Shown piece after piece: positions 34,556 to 46,677 of a DNA stretch of 64,000 bases. Each line of letters begins with the position of its first letter. The stretch's first letter is position 1. This DNA comes from Tethya wilhelma. Lineage: Eukaryota > Porifera > Demospongiae > Tethyida > Tethyidae. The translations under genes were made by a program, and so were the position numbers. Where the stretch lies: contig CAXIPT010000027.1 of assembly GCA_964030475.1 (NCBI GenBank), positions 51,001 through 115,000 on the forward strand, read 5' to 3'. Below the pieces are notes generated by a model, which saw nothing but the letters and a program-made list of their open reading frames with translations, did no database searches and was not told the origin of the DNA.

Positions 34556-34847
34556 ATGCCCAGACCCCTCCCTCGCATATGCGAGGAAAAAAGGGGTCTG
34601 GTGAAATACCGACAGATTTCTTGGCTCAGGGAATGGAATTTGAGCGTCCCAATCAGATTGCAGAATGCACATGTCATGTGACTTTTCAACCGCATGTATG
34701 TTGATCCTGATGTGGTGTGCCAACCAGATTGCAGCTTACGTGAGAACTAGAAGGCCTGACTTACGTGTTTTGCGGACTTAGCGAACCAAGACTATTGTTG
34801 ATTTTCACCAGACCCTCTTTTCCTCGAAAAGGGGAGGAGTCTGGGCA
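34556..34847. repeat. Two CCAGACCC hairpin repeats, ending at N 34,848
   Basis: CCCAGACCCCTCCCTCGCAT..GAAAAAAGGGGTCTGG at 34,559-34,601 and CCAGACCCTCTTTTCCTCG..GGGAGGAGTCTGGG at 34,809-34,845. The second ends two bases before an N and the left edge of duplicated tract B. Confidence 0.6.
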
Positions 34848-35343
34848 NAACAATGGCATCACTTTCAAAAGCTAGGCTACTTGTGGCCCTGAAAAAAAGC
34901 CTCAAACAAAATGCTAAATAAATTTGCTAATACTACCCCTTTGTAGGGCACTTTAGCTGAGTTCTCCACAGCCTTTCTGCGTGTAAGGTCGAAGCTTGAA
35001 AATAAGCCTACAAGAAGCCTCAAACAAATGAAAAAAAAACAACGTGTAGATACTTAGCATTATTGTGATTGGCATTTTAAGATTATACACATCACCTACA
35101 TTATGTAATTGTGTCACTTCCGGTAGTGTACACAAATTGATACGTAGGCAAATGACTGTAGGTGAAATATTACAAAACTGATCAATTTGGTTATGGTCTT
35201 GGGGAAAATGGAAATTTTTGACGCTCATGATCGTGTCTGAGGTCGAGGGTGCAAGTATATTCAAAGTGATTGGTACTGTAGATACCACCCTATTGATATT
35301 TGTACACTCGTTGTTATATACACCTAACCACTTTCTTTCACAG

Positions 35344-35499
35344 TTTGTGCAAACCTTAAAATACTCAAGTTCTGCAACTGAAATTCGACAGATATTTATT
35401 GACTATTTTATGCAACGTGGTCATAAATATATCCCCTCATCGTCTGTGATTCCTCACAATCGTCCACCACTACTGTTTGTCAATGCTGGAAGTAACCAG
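35344..35499 (+). CDS. Alanyl-tRNA synthetase exon 1, copy b
   Basis: 52 codons, same splice signals and phase as copy a. Relative to exon 1a it reads DYFMQRGH instead of DYFLQRGH and LLFVNAGSNQ instead of LLFINAGSNQ, plus three silent changes. All lesions are conservative and the frame is open, so both copies look functional. Being nearer exon 3, this copy is the natural partner of exon 2b. Confidence 0.9.
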
Positions 35500-35621
35500 G
35501 TCAGACTTACCCTAGTACTTTTTGTTGTTACCACTCTCATTAAGTCTAAGAGCATCCATAGCTTGTGCTGAGGCTTAATGAGTATGTACTGAGGATTATT
35601 GTAGTCGTGTTGTGTGTGCCC

Positions 35622-36218
35622 GGGTGGAAATGAGAGAAGAAATCCACGATAAAAGCACGGAATTATGTGGTTAATCACAGTATTTTACTATATATAGCGG
35701 TATTCTACTAGGTTAAAATTGACTCCACCTATTTGCTGTGTCAGCTCATAAGTCAAAGCTCTGCTACTCTTGTAGCTCAGGCGCTTTGTGTATGCTGTAA
35801 GTAGCCATGTCTACACGCCTTACAAAGGTGTTAGCAACTGCTAGCTAGTTTTTCTCCATGGTTTATCAGTGGTAAAAAGTGCCAATGCATGGTAAGTGGT
35901 GAGACATTGTGGTAGCGTTTGTAAGTACAGTTTAGCTGTTTTCTTTGTCAGACACTCCATTTTGGACTATGGTAAGCCAAAATAAAGCTTTTTTAAGCAT
36001 GTAATGTAAGAAATAAGCACTACTGTAGCAGTGTGTCTAGCGAAAGTAATTTCTTGAATTGGCAAACTTAGCGTGCATGGCTTGAATCTAGGCTAGAAGA
36101 GCTGTATAGCTTAGTCTTGTCTTTTATCACCATGAAAGCTGTGAAATAATCGGCGTATGCCGTGGTTTCACTCCAAAAACTGGGCTGGCACAAAATGTGC
36201 GCCATTTTTCACCCAGGG
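35622..36218 (-). mobile_element. CCCGGGTGAAA-end MITE, copy 6 (reverse)
   Basis: GCCCGGGTGGAAATGAGAG at the left and CATTTTTCACCCAGGGG at the right. Counterpart of 11,261-11,919 in tract A; here the left end is intact where A has a (TG)n array. Confidence 0.8.
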
Positions 36219-36928
36219 GTATGTGCAGTTATAATATTTAACCCTCGGTGACTGTGCATGTACAGTGAGGGTTGCTGTAGTCAGTTTGTGTGTGTATGTG
36301 TGTAGTAAAAATCTGAAGAATGCTGGCAGTAAATGTCAAAGTAACGATATGTACACAAAATAAATCAAATATACTGAAATTAATAGTAAACTTGGCTTTT
36401 GCCTGAGAGTCATTTAATTTCAGTTCAACAAAAGTGTGCACATGACCTTCTCAGAATTTGACGAAACTTGGTATGCTAATAATCCTCATGGTTATATGTT
36501 ATCAGCTGGAGTGCTGAGTTCAGTAGTTGTGTGGTTTCTTAGTAATAGTTCCCTAAATATTTGAATTTTTTCAGATTTTTCCTATACCTCTCCATATTAA
36601 AACACTCATAACTTGCTTAAAGGGGGGCTGTCATACAAAAATATTTTTGCACTAAAATGTACTTTAAGTGGTGTAAGTTAAAGGAAAAATAGTCAAAAAA
36701 AAATCAAAAAATTCTAAAGCAGTAGAAACTTGCATGATTTGAGGTGAGCTGAAGCCACCAGGAAAGGCAAATTTCTGTATTTCCTGTTTGGGTGGAGCTA
36801 CTACGTGACGTCACGGGGGGAATGTTCTCTACGGGTTTAGTAGCTAACTAATGGCCTAACACAGCTCTTCCTCGAGCCACAGCTCTGCTATTGACAACAA
36901 CGATGATTCAAGTGCTAGCAGTAATGTT

Positions 36929-37399
36929 TTGAGCCTTGGTTATTCATCCTCTCCCTTTGAAAGCCAAGACAGCGCTTCAGATAGTGATGGAAGCTCACAC
37001 AGAATTGAGCCATACTTGTATGAGCCATCTGCTGGAAGTGACAGCTGTGGAGACTCTGGAGATTCATCTGACAAAGATGCAAGACAGGATACGCTAGGAA
37101 GCACTGATTGGTGAGTCTATCAGCTATAATTTTCGTATGTTGTCAGTGGACAATTATAGCTCAGGTGGCAGTGTCACCGTGTAGTCTGGGCACTGTGTTC
37201 AGTACAATGTCGACTGTGTGTGCTGCAAAAAAATCTCTGTGACAAGACGGAAGCTGAATCAGACACAGTCAATTGTATAATCGAACATGAGGTGTTTGGT
37301 GCTGTATGCCTTAATGTTTGGGTTGCTTCTTACCTACCAATTACTGTGACTGTGGTACACGAGAAACACCCCGACATTAGTGAGTTACCTAGCTAAATA
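36929..37399 (+). pseudogene. P2RX7_C-like zinc-binding protein gene, broken
   Basis: The first exon encodes a Ser/Asp-rich N-terminus with SHRIEPYLYEPSAGSD and ends GSTDW at a GTGAGT donor (37,110). After a short intron, GHCVQYNVDCVCCKKIS (one frame) and TVNCIIEHEVFGAVCLNVWV (another frame) match the Cys-rich core of P2RX7_C-type domains (CG.C..M.T..ECICC.E, then CI..HE.F...CLN). At least one frameshift lies near 37,240 and a stop near 37,170. The family is common in transposon-rich invertebrate and fish genomes. The carrier element is TTAA-flanked. Confidence 0.55.
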
Positions 37400-37404
37400 G
37401 TATT

Positions 37405-38253
37405 ATTAAGCCTCGGCGCGTGCGTAGCACGTGCAGAGGGTTACAGTATAGTCGTTTTGTGTGTGTGTCAGTTACTAAATTATCTCAAGAATGGCTGCTC
37501 TAGAGTCAAAATGGAAGGTGCTTACATTCATTAATCGAAATCATCTTGAAATTTGATGTGTAGAATCTTGCAAAACACTGTAGTTTTTCTGAGATCTGAG
37601 GCTTTTATACATTTCTGAGCGCTTTGGCTTCGAAGCCGCACCCATCGATCACGCCCCATGTGGTGTGCGTTATCTAGAAACACAGAATGGGCAGAGCAAA
37701 AAGGCAGAGTGATGGGCCAGTTTCACTGAATCTTTAGCTTGTCCAGGTTAGTAACTCAAGTGAAATAGCACTTCGTAGAACTATCATGCATAATAGTACT
37801 GAGCTTAGATATTGGCCTGTGCTGGAGTGTTTTTTTATCAGAAATTGACTTCACTGTTGTGTTTGATAGGCTGCATGCCAGCAGCAGTAGCAACTACTAT
37901 TATGAGTGTGACCTGTCATGCAAAAGCAGTTACACTGCAGATGTACTTATTTCACATCATATCAGTGAAATATAATCGTTAAAAGTCAAGTTACCACTGA
38001 TTCAATCATGTCAGTCTGTCAGTCAGTTTCACTAGGCAGCCAGGCTCACTGACTACAGCTCAGTAAGCTGATGTATTTGATGGCCCATGGCAGGTCAATT
38101 GGGAATTATTTTGCCATTTCAAGGTGCCATGAGATAGACTAGGCCGATACCTAATCTACTTGTCTGCATGGGTCTCAGTATACTCATTGACAGTCTTCTT
38201 TTGTACATAATGTTATGTAAGTGCGCTGAGGCTTGTGCACCATAGGTGCTATT
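37405..38253 (-). mobile_element. CCTCGG-type dispersed element, copy C (reverse, complete)
   Basis: Opens TTAAGCCTCGGCGCGTGCG with GTAGCACGTGCAGAGGG and closes GTGCGCTGAGGCTTGTGCAC then CATAGGTGCTATT. The body holds TTCTGAGATCTGAGGCTTTT and GCGCTTTGGCTTCGAAGCC. Nested in the TTAA element, so younger than it. Confidence 0.8.
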
Positions 38254-39406
38254 AATTGTAGCTATTGTACTTAATTTACTAACTGCTTTTTATTATCTTT
38301 TCAGGCAATACAGGTTTACTGCTTACTGACAGCTAACCTACTCTGCTGGAGGTGGTTAGGAAGGACAGAACAGGTTACGTTACCTATAGTTGTGCTGTCT
38401 CAAAAATATCTAGCTACTGATGGGCTTTATATTGGATTCAAGTACCCAGCCACCACTAACATAACTGAACAGTGACACCATCCAAACTTTTCATTGTGCA
38501 CATGTCTCACAACTTGATCAATGGCCTGAATTGTGCTAATGAGAATCTGATGATTACAAATTTAATGTCATGACTTTTGATGGCAGTAGCCTTATCAACC
38601 TGAGGTCCCTCCTACTGGCTACTGAGAGGAGCTGGGGTATCATCACAAAGTGGTTTGATACTGATTCCCTCTATACATCGTCTAATGGTTACTTTCATAT
38701 AGGTACATCAACGTATTCTGCAACAGAATGCACATCTGGCTTGATTTTACCTACAGACCTATAAGTAATAAATACAATGTCTGTTAGATTAGCTCTGACT
38801 GTAAATTCAATAACAAAAAAATTTTCAACATATATGTATTAGAACATCCTACAGCAACTCAGCGCTTCACTATGGGGACTAGAAAACAGCAACCAGGCTA
38901 TGCTTTGTGCATCTTTGCGCTGAACTCGTTCCCCCCCGTGACGTCATTCGTAAACCCCGCCCATCAAGGAAGTATATTGCAATCTCATTTTTCAGTGATT
39001 TTTTAGCTCAATTCTTGGGGTTATTGTTCACTCTAGACTTGCAATAAAAAAAAAAACAAGCCGATATTCCAAATGTACACCACCTGAGTTACATGGTGTT
39101 AAAGTATAAAATATAAGCTTTCATTTGATATGTCATATGCCTTCATTCAACAAAGTTTAGTACCTGACATCCAATCCTTAATTTCAACCTTAACTTTGCC
39201 AAAAGTGCTGAATCAAAAATTTTAAAAATGATTTTGTACATTTTGGTGTCTCACTGGGATAGTGGGTGATATGCTCTTACACTGCTGCATGTTCCTATAA
39301 TGGTAGGGAAATCACACAAAATGAGGGTCAATACAAACATTGTTACAACTGCATTGTAGTAGCACATTAGTTGAATTGTTCTAAAGTTACTTAGGACAAA
39401 GCATAT

Positions 39407-39748
39407 AACAGGATCCAGATAAGATCCGGAAATTTTTTTTTCCGGATTCTGAAATTTCGAAGAGTTTTAAAAGCTTAGATCTAAGCCACTTGATTAGGCC
39501 TAAGCAGGTCCAAGCTTAGACCTAAGCTTCAATGATTAGGCCTAAGCTTTCTAAGCTTAGATCTAAGCTTCAATGCTTAGGTCTAAGCTTAGGCCTAAGC
39601 CTTCTAAGCTTAGACCTAAGCTTCAATGATTAGGTCTAAGCATGGACCTGCTTAGGCCTAATCAAGTGGCTTAGATCTAAGCTTTCAAAACTCTTCGAAA
39701 TTTCAGAATCCGAAAAAAAAAATTTCCGGATCTTATCTGGATCCTGTT
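39407..39748. mobile_element. Perfect foldback element, 342 bp, with AAGCTTAG palindromes
   Basis: Ends AACAGGATCCAGATAAGATC and GATCTTATCTGGATCCTGTT are exact inverses, and nearly the whole length folds on itself. The interior is a series of short palindromes such as AAGCTTAGACCTAAGCTT and GCTTAGGCCTAAGC separated by CAATGATTAGG. Tract A has the empty site GCATATACATT; here ATAT is duplicated on both sides (39,403-39,406; 39,749-39,752). No coding capacity. Confidence 0.93.
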
Positions 39749-39921
39749 ATATACATTAAAGTCATTCTATTATAATAACAGTAGCCATTTTGTTGAACTT
39801 TAAAATAAAGAAGAGTAACTCTTCCCTGTTTTTTTGACTTTTATCAGTGGCTTAGTCGTGTTGTAATCCCTTCAATATACCTGGTCATGCTTAGAAGAGC
39901 CGAAAGAAGAATCTCAGACCA

Positions 39922-41070
39922 GTGGCTGCCTGGATGTGTGAAAAGGCCCCAAATATTTCTACTGGGTCCAAGATTTGTGATACATGCAGGAAGAAGTTAA
40001 GCACTGGAATTCAAGTCCCTGAGTCTGATCCTTGTAGTCCTCCCAGTTCTCCAACTCCTACCAGTCCAGAAGAACATGAAGGGCTCTATCTTCAGTCTTC
40101 AGCAGCAGTTTCCTCTCTCAATAAGTGCCTTGAAGAAATTGGTGAGACACCATATTCTAAGAGCAGAGCCTGAGCAAAAGGGTTACTCAAGAGAAAAGGT
40201 GAAAAAAATTACACAAGCAATGCAACGTGTAATTGCTACCGGTGAAACAAATGATGATGGAAGTGAAATGCTTACACAGCTGAAGGAGAAGTTTCATGCC
40301 ATGAGAAATGAAATGAGCAACTCCAAGTGCTCACTGTATTACCAAAAAGCTGGACAGTATAATCAAAATCCAATAGGAATTTGGTATTTCAGCCTATATA
40401 TGGCACGTACTACTTGTAGATCGAAAAAGTTAGTAGAAGAAAAAGGCATTCTTTCTGTTCCTGATCCTGAATGCAGACCTTTGCTGCCAGCAGAAACAAC
40501 TGACATTGTACTTGCCTTTTACGAATCTGATGACATACCGTACTGGCGCGTTGTTAAACGCATACGCTTATATTTCCACAGGAAGAAAATAGGCGCTTAA
40601 CAGCGAAGTGCGCGTAATAACGAGATACACTGCCATGTGAGCAACGTTTCAAAGGGAGGCAACCGAATTTTTTGGAGAGCGTTATTCGAGCACAACTTGT
40701 TTGCAAGAGCGTGTGGACTCTTTTTATGGGTGAAGTGTTGTCTACGTGTCTAGAAGCTGATCCTTTCCCTGTGTCAATAGTGAAAATCATCATAGCGCTT
40801 AACAATGAAGTGTCAAGAACAACAACGAGGCATGCGCTTATATTCGAGTGTGCGTTTATACACGAAGTGCGCCTAATAGCGCGCCAGTACGGTAAACCGT
40901 GTATAATGCCAGGTAAAAAAGATTTTGTGTCGGTAAGAATTGCAGGCAAGCGTCAGCACATTCAGAAGCGACTGGTTCTCAGCAACCTGAGAGAGGCCTA
41001 TCATGAATTTAAAAATCAATTTCCTGAGAAAAAAATAAGGATTTTCAGAATTCACTGAACTGAGACCAAA
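39922..41070 (+). pseudogene. Large transposon-associated gene of unknown name, copy B, 5' part
   Basis: Same protein as at 15,377: GSKICDTCRKKLSTGIQVPE, SSPTPTSPEEHEGLYLQSS, a frameshift at about 40,172, then YSREKVKKITQAMQRVIATG, SEMLTQLKEKFHAMRNEMS and EKGILSVPDPECRPLLPAET. After an inserted MITE come MPGKKDFVSVRIAGKRQHIQ and NLREAYHEFKNQFPEKK. The conserved 3' half present in copy A is absent; homology stops at about 41,090. Better preserved than A in its first half. Confidence 0.75.
40538..40892. mobile_element. TA-target MITE, CCGTACTGGCGCG ends
   Basis: CCGTACTGGCGCGTTGTTAA at the left and CTAATAGCGCGCCAGTACGG at the right are inverted repeats, each flanked by TA. The empty site in tract A is GATGACGTAAGCTGTG (about 15,980). 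355 bp, inserted in the decayed gene at 39,922. A chance open frame crosses it. Confidence 0.93.
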
Positions 41071-41680
41071 GCATTGCAATCTGGCAGTAGCACCACTGGG
41101 TGTGTACCTTTCTCAAGATGGCTGCGCCAGAATTCAATGCGGAACAACTTTTAATGCTTCTTTTTGCTGCTATAAAGCTTTAGTGAGCGTTCGATCTAGC
41201 ATGTGCGTGCTACAGTTCAATTTAATAAATGGGAGGGGCTAAAATTAGCTAAATAAGTGGGTGTAGTTTCCTGTTGCACTGAAATTTTGGCGTGCTTTGC
41301 GCGCAACATTTGAATTGCTCACTCTGTTCTAAAATCCTGGCTACGCCCCTGACACCCACCAAAATTTTTACTGAATACGTTCAGAAAACCACGTGGCCTG
41401 TCAGATCAATACAATGAGTTATGCTCACAATGCATTGCACTAACATTGGCACTGACATTGGCATGCTGAAGGTTTGAACACCATGGATGTCTTCACTTGT
41501 TATTGTCATTGCAATCAATTGGATAAGATTGCCATATGCACACAGTAATTTTTTGCATGTGCGTTTTATTTTTGTCACTTACATTCAAATAAAAAAAAAT
41601 TGAAGCCAATAATTTTTCTATGTCTGGTACATTAATTTCATATACATAATTATATAATATTATATATGTGGTAATATTAA

Positions 41681-42004
<324 letters not shown>

Positions 42005-42239
42005 TGATTCATCATAGCTGCAGTGAAACTGTGGTAATGAAGGCAACTATGGTGCATACGCTATGGTGCACTTAAACAGTATATATGCATAACTAAATAT
42101 GATTAGGAGCCAGCCTACCTGTTCCAACCTGCAATCAACCATGTATTAAGCTTGTGGCCAACTAAGTTACAATAATCTATGTCCATGGAAAACTATATAT
42201 AGAAAATTCACTGAATGTTAAAACTTGATAAGCCTAGTT

Positions 42240-42560
42240 TTATACTTATTGTTTTACAGCAAAATACTGTCCAAGCACTCTATTAATAGTGCTTGGTCTT
42301 GTCTACGAGCCAACAAAAAGATTCTAGAATGGCTAGGTGCCATTCACTTCTTCTCATAACACTGATTTGTACCTGAAATGTTACACAATCCAGCTGAAAA
42401 CAGAAACGGCTATGTGTCAAAACTTTGTTTTGGCATTAAATTTTTATTATGTGCGTTTACGCATCGTTTTACCGTGAAATGCAAATGGAACAGAAATTTC
42501 TACTGTAGGAAGCAAATAGCCCAGTGGGACACTGCATGTTCCCCATGTAACTCTATAGGG
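42240..42560. repeat. Dispersed repeat shared with 25,170-25,480 and 46,080-46,360
   Basis: CAAGCACTCTATTAATAGTG, TTGGTCTTGTCTACGAGCC and CGTTTTACCGTGAAATGC occur here and in tract A; a more diverged third copy at 46,080 reads CTTATGGTCTTGTCTTCGAG. The third copy shows this is a dispersed family, not only part of the tract duplication. Confidence 0.7.
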
Positions 42561-42805
42561 AGAATTTAAGGTTAGAGGTTTTTGAGTGGGCGGGGATCAC
42601 ACTAAAACAGTAATGATATTCATAGGCTCATAGAAACTCGTGATACTATCTCAAAGCCGAGAGGATTTGGTCTCAAAATGGCTNTAAAGCGTGCTGCACA
42701 ACACTAATTACTGCCAAGATTGATATAGGAAAGATTTAGTGCACTTAGCACTAAATGCTCTTAATATAGTAGTAGATTGGATGACTATAAGTTCTATGTA
42801 ATAGT

Positions 42806-42949
42806 TGTACTATGGTTTTTCAGGGTGTATGGGATTTGTAACCTGAGGGCTGTAGCTATAATGGAATTCAGGAGGGCGAAGCCCGAGGGATTCCATTTTA
42901 GCTGCAGCACGAAGGTTACAACCCATACACCCTGAAAAACCATAGTACA
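42806..42949. repeat. 144-bp foldback element
   Basis: TGTACTATGGTTTTTCAGGG and CCCTGAAAAACCATAGTACA are exact inverses. The loop contains GAGGGCGAAGCCCGAGGG. Directly to the right, CTTGTACCATGGT (42,955) and ACCATGGTACAAG (43,101) form another inverted pair. Present only in tract B. Confidence 0.93.
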
Positions 42950-43203
42950 GCTGGCTTGTACCATGGTATAGCTTGTTCAGATGTACTTATACAAACAAGA
43001 GGGTGTATTGGCTTATACACCCTAGGTTGTGTATGACTTCAAAGGTTTGGATAGGGTATATGAGTATTGTATCAGCTGCTTTTCCTTTGATGTGTAGCTT
43101 AACCATGGTACAAGTGACTATATAGGTTTATGTTATAGCTACATGTAAAATTCAGAGGGAGTGATTAGTATTGTCTCGCATATTATTATTGATATAATAA
43201 TTA

Positions 43204-44254
43204 TGTGACCTGATTTTGGTACTACCTGCAGGTAGTACCAAACTTTGTTTGTAGTAATTGGCGGTTTTAGTGTAATTTGCAATGCGCGCACATTTTTTTT
43301 TTTTTGCACGAAAGGGGAGGGGCATACCTTGGCGAGCTGCAGACGAGATTTTACGGGTGGGGCTGCTTCTATTGCTGAGATATGAGCGTTTGAATGCATC
43401 TATGTCAGCCCTGGCTAGCTTCTCTCCCGGTATTTAATAATTCTGTCAAGTACATGATGCAGCTGCTGCTGTGCATCTCATTATAATAATGCATATTTAA
43501 TTTGAAACAAAACACAGTGAATTCTTCATGAACTAAACACTTTTAGCAGAAAGAGATCTCTTGAAAATGATCAAAAGATGGCCTAGAGTGTTGCAGAATT
43601 GCTGGGCTATGCCAGGAGCTGTTTATTTGCATAATAATGAATGAATGTTGTGTACATTGTGTATTATAAATTTACAATGAAATTTATGGGGGATAGAAGC
43701 TAGGCGCTTATGATTATGGGTAGGAAGTATTAGCTACACTATTTTCTACTGTTAGAATAGGTATACATGCATGCATTATGCTATTGGGCGCTTGTTTCTG
43801 CGCCATTTGCAGCCTAGTTACTCTAGTAACAGCCCCACCCGCTACATTATTCTACTTTGTAGACTTACTTACCTCATTGGTGAATCCTCCTGGAAGGCTC
43901 TCTGGTCTTCTGTGTCTTTGAAAAGGTTCCTAAAGTAAGTTTTAAGTAGCACTTCAACTAACCTCATGCATATTCTGATACTACATGAAAATTGTACCCG
44001 CACAAACATAAATTGTTTGTAACACGGATAGTATACGGAGCTTGTGTACTTGCACTTAGCAACGTATTCGATCACGTTTTTAGCCGGCGAATAAAATTAG
44101 AGTAAATTGAGCCCATATCTCCAAAACTATAGCACCTAGCCACTTCAAATTTGGAAAATAGCTAGCTGCAATGATGTATATAGATTACTGTGTAATTGCT
44201 AACTCAAAATTCGTGGAAAGTACTACCTGGTCGGTTTTAGCAAATTTGGTCACA
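43204..44254. mobile_element. TA-target element with TGTGACC ends, about 1.05 kb
   Basis: TATGTGACCTGATTTTGGTA at the left and CAAATTTGGTCACATA at the right, with GGTAGTAC-type subterminal motifs. Absent from tract A, where CAATATATACTATC marks the site. No transposase was recognised; the small frames at 43,139-43,399 and 43,869-44,075 are unsupported. Confidence 0.65.
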
Positions 44255-44397
44255 TATATTATCGCAGGAGTAATTATTGGTGAAAAAGTGGTGTAACAGA
44301 AAAAATATTAATAAAAGCATAAATAATTGGTGCGAGCATGAGTGAGCCCCACAGTATCGTGGTGAGCGAGTGGTTTGTATATCCATATATTATAGTT

Positions 44398-44466
44398 GCA
44401 TGACCCTTAAGTGGGAAGCACTTGATGCATTTAGCCTATTAAAACTTTGGTTGCTAGGCAATGGTA

Positions 44467-44503
<37 letters not shown>

Positions 44504-46480
44504 GGTAAATTTGGCAGACTTAAAATGGCTGGACATGTTTTTCTCATGATAACTCCAGCTGGTTATTCCTCTCTCTCTTTCAAGTCAATAGCTAGTGGTG
44601 CCACATCAATCTTGAAATCAGTATAAGCAATTGCTCTTTGTCACCAATTGTCTCTACCAAGTGATCTGCAAACATTGTCAAGTATTCTCTGATGCTACCC
44701 AATTTACATGTGTATACATTTACATGTAGGAGCTCCACAGTACTACTCCAAACTTGCTGAAACAAACCATTTTTCAGAAATTGTTAAAGCTCAACAGCAT
44801 GAAATGAGATGTTGGGCTTGTTAACTGTTGAGATAGCCAACCCTGGATCTTTAGCATACTTGGCAACATATCGCCAACAAAAGATGTCGCTCATGTTGGA
44901 AAATGAAACTTCAAGTTTGTCAGGTAGCCAACTCGGGTATATTATGCAAAGATTACAGCATAAAACATTGGTAGTGATATACCCACCAGAAACACTGCCA
45001 ACTAGAAATCAAGTGAGCTTCATCAACTGCAATGAGACTCAGATTCCTCTGTCTCACCACGTTTAAGAACATCTGAGACTCCTAGGAAGTGCTTGTGTTC
45101 CTGTTGTAAAATGACTCAGTAGTAGAATACGCCAATCTGATACCTCCCCCTTCACGTTGCTACTATTGAATCTTACCTGTCTGAATATTGGAAGCATTTA
45201 GTGCTAGGTGCACTAAATCTTTCCTGTATATTTTAGGCAGCAATTAGTGTTATGCAACACTAAATGTTCCCATTACAGCCTTAGAGAAGATTAGTGGCAC
45301 CCACACTATATTTCTTTTCCATTAATATATAACAATAGGGTGTGATGGGCACTAAGTCCTCACATAGGGAACAGTTAGTGTCCCATTGCACTGTTGTTTT
45401 TTATACAGGGATGGCATATTTGTGTACCCATTCAGGAGAGATATAGTGCCTTCTCATATAATCATTTACCAGAGGATTTTTTATTACATTTTTATTTAAT
45501 CTCAGTCCTGTCTGTCCTTATCATATTATAACATTAAAGTTTTGTTTGTATGTGTCTTTGTAACAAGAATTATGTGACCTCAAGCTAGCGGAAACAATAA
45601 TTTTCTCTTGACTGTGAATAATGTATTGGTTAGGAAAAGACTACTTATATATTACTAGCTTATATATATATCTAGCCAAACTGTTTGTAGATCAGTCGAT
45701 GGTATCCATACCCATAGATGATATAGTACAGACGTCATGATGTCATATAAAGTCCCATTCTGTTTGTGTAAACACATCCATTCCAACGCTTCCATTTACA
45801 CGTTATGTGAACATGTTAAATCTCATTATCACAGTAGAAAATGAAAAATGAGGTTTCAACATGGCAGAAAAATGAGCAAATCACATGTTAAGACTTGGAC
45901 TGAAGCAGCTACAAGGCTAACGAAACTAAGCAAGAAACCAGTACAAAAAAGGATTTTGGACTAACAACAGACAGAATTTTCACGATCAGCTTAGCCTAGT
46001 ATGGCTTTCAATCAAGCTTCTGGGGTTTTTCTTGCCATGTGTATCAACCATGCTGCCGCTAAATTTGTTTGTTAGCCTACCTTTTGCTCTTTGCCATTGC
46101 TCTAAAACAAAATGTTGTTCAAATGCTACATTACTAGTGCTTATGGTCTTGTCTTCGAGCCAGCAAAAAGGTGTCAAGAAAAAGTAGGGCCGTTTGCTTC
46201 TTTGTTAGTACACTGATTCAACCTTTAAACGTTACATAATTAATATTCACGTAAAACAGAAATGGCAATGAATAATTTGAACCATCATTTTAGTATTTTA
46301 TGATGCATGTTTGCATGTCATGTTACCGTAAATGGAACGGGAACTATATTGAGGAGTACTGTAGTTGACATGCACATATGCTATAGCGCTAGCCATAAGC
46401 TGTGTCTATATTCACTGAATTGCCATGCCAGTATAGAGAATGCCTGTGCACATGAATTAGTTCTATAATTCTCTACACAT
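44398..46480. other. Intron interval, repeats only
   Basis: Holds an (AT)n tract (44,471-44,501), a lone MITE end at 44,500, an 85-codon unrecognised frame at 44,809, and reverse copies of GTGCACTAAATC / TTGCACAACACT-type repeats also present at 25,560-25,650. A diverged copy of the AAAGTTTTGT repeat spans 45,535-46,360. No exon was recognised. Confidence 0.6.
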
Positions 46481-46488
46481 TCATGTAG

Positions 46489-46634
46489 AGAGAAGCTATT
46501 GAAATGGCATGGGACTTGCTTGTTAATATTTACAAGGTCCCAAAGGAGAGGCTCTATGTCACCTACTTTGGAGGAGATGAGGAGCAAAATCTGGAGCCTG
46601 ATGAGGACTGCAAGCAGATCTGGCTGGATATAGG
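46489..46634 (+). CDS. Alanyl-tRNA synthetase exon 3
   Basis: A 146-bp exon from an ATTCATGTAG acceptor to a GTATGT donor. It encodes REAIEMAWDLLVNIYKVPKE, RLYVTYFGGDEEQNLEPDED and CKQIWLDIG. It matches the helical region and the ERLYVTYFGGDE signature of AlaRS. It enters in phase 0 and leaves after two bases of a Gly codon, which exon 4 completes. Only one copy exists. Confidence 0.95.
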
Positions 46635-46677
46635 GTATGTATTTAGGAATGTAGGCTATATGTTAAAGTTTATAATT

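Larger units (their letters stand above)
36621..39088. mobile_element. TTAA-inserted element, 2.47 kb, right end lost
   Basis: Tract A has the empty site ACTTGCTTAATCTTTG; tract B reads ACTTGCTTAAAGGGGGGCTG, so the insertion starts right after TTAA. Inverted similarity between 36,795-36,830 (ACGTGACGTCACGGGG) and 38,930-38,965 (CCCCGTGACGTCATTCG) shows long inverted ends. On the right the tip and the flanking TTAATCTTTGATAAAT are missing. It contains a broken P2RX7_C-like gene and a nested CCTCGG element. piggyBac-like by target site. Confidence 0.75.

Noticed and set aside
36929..37399. Calling the Cys-rich gene a P2X receptor
   Set aside because: Only the cytoplasmic P2RX7_C-type domain is recognisable; no channel segments are present and the domain is widespread outside P2X receptors.
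40554..41058. Frames on both strands across 40,554-41,058
   Set aside because: They run through a MITE inserted in the decayed gene and fuse unrelated sequence.
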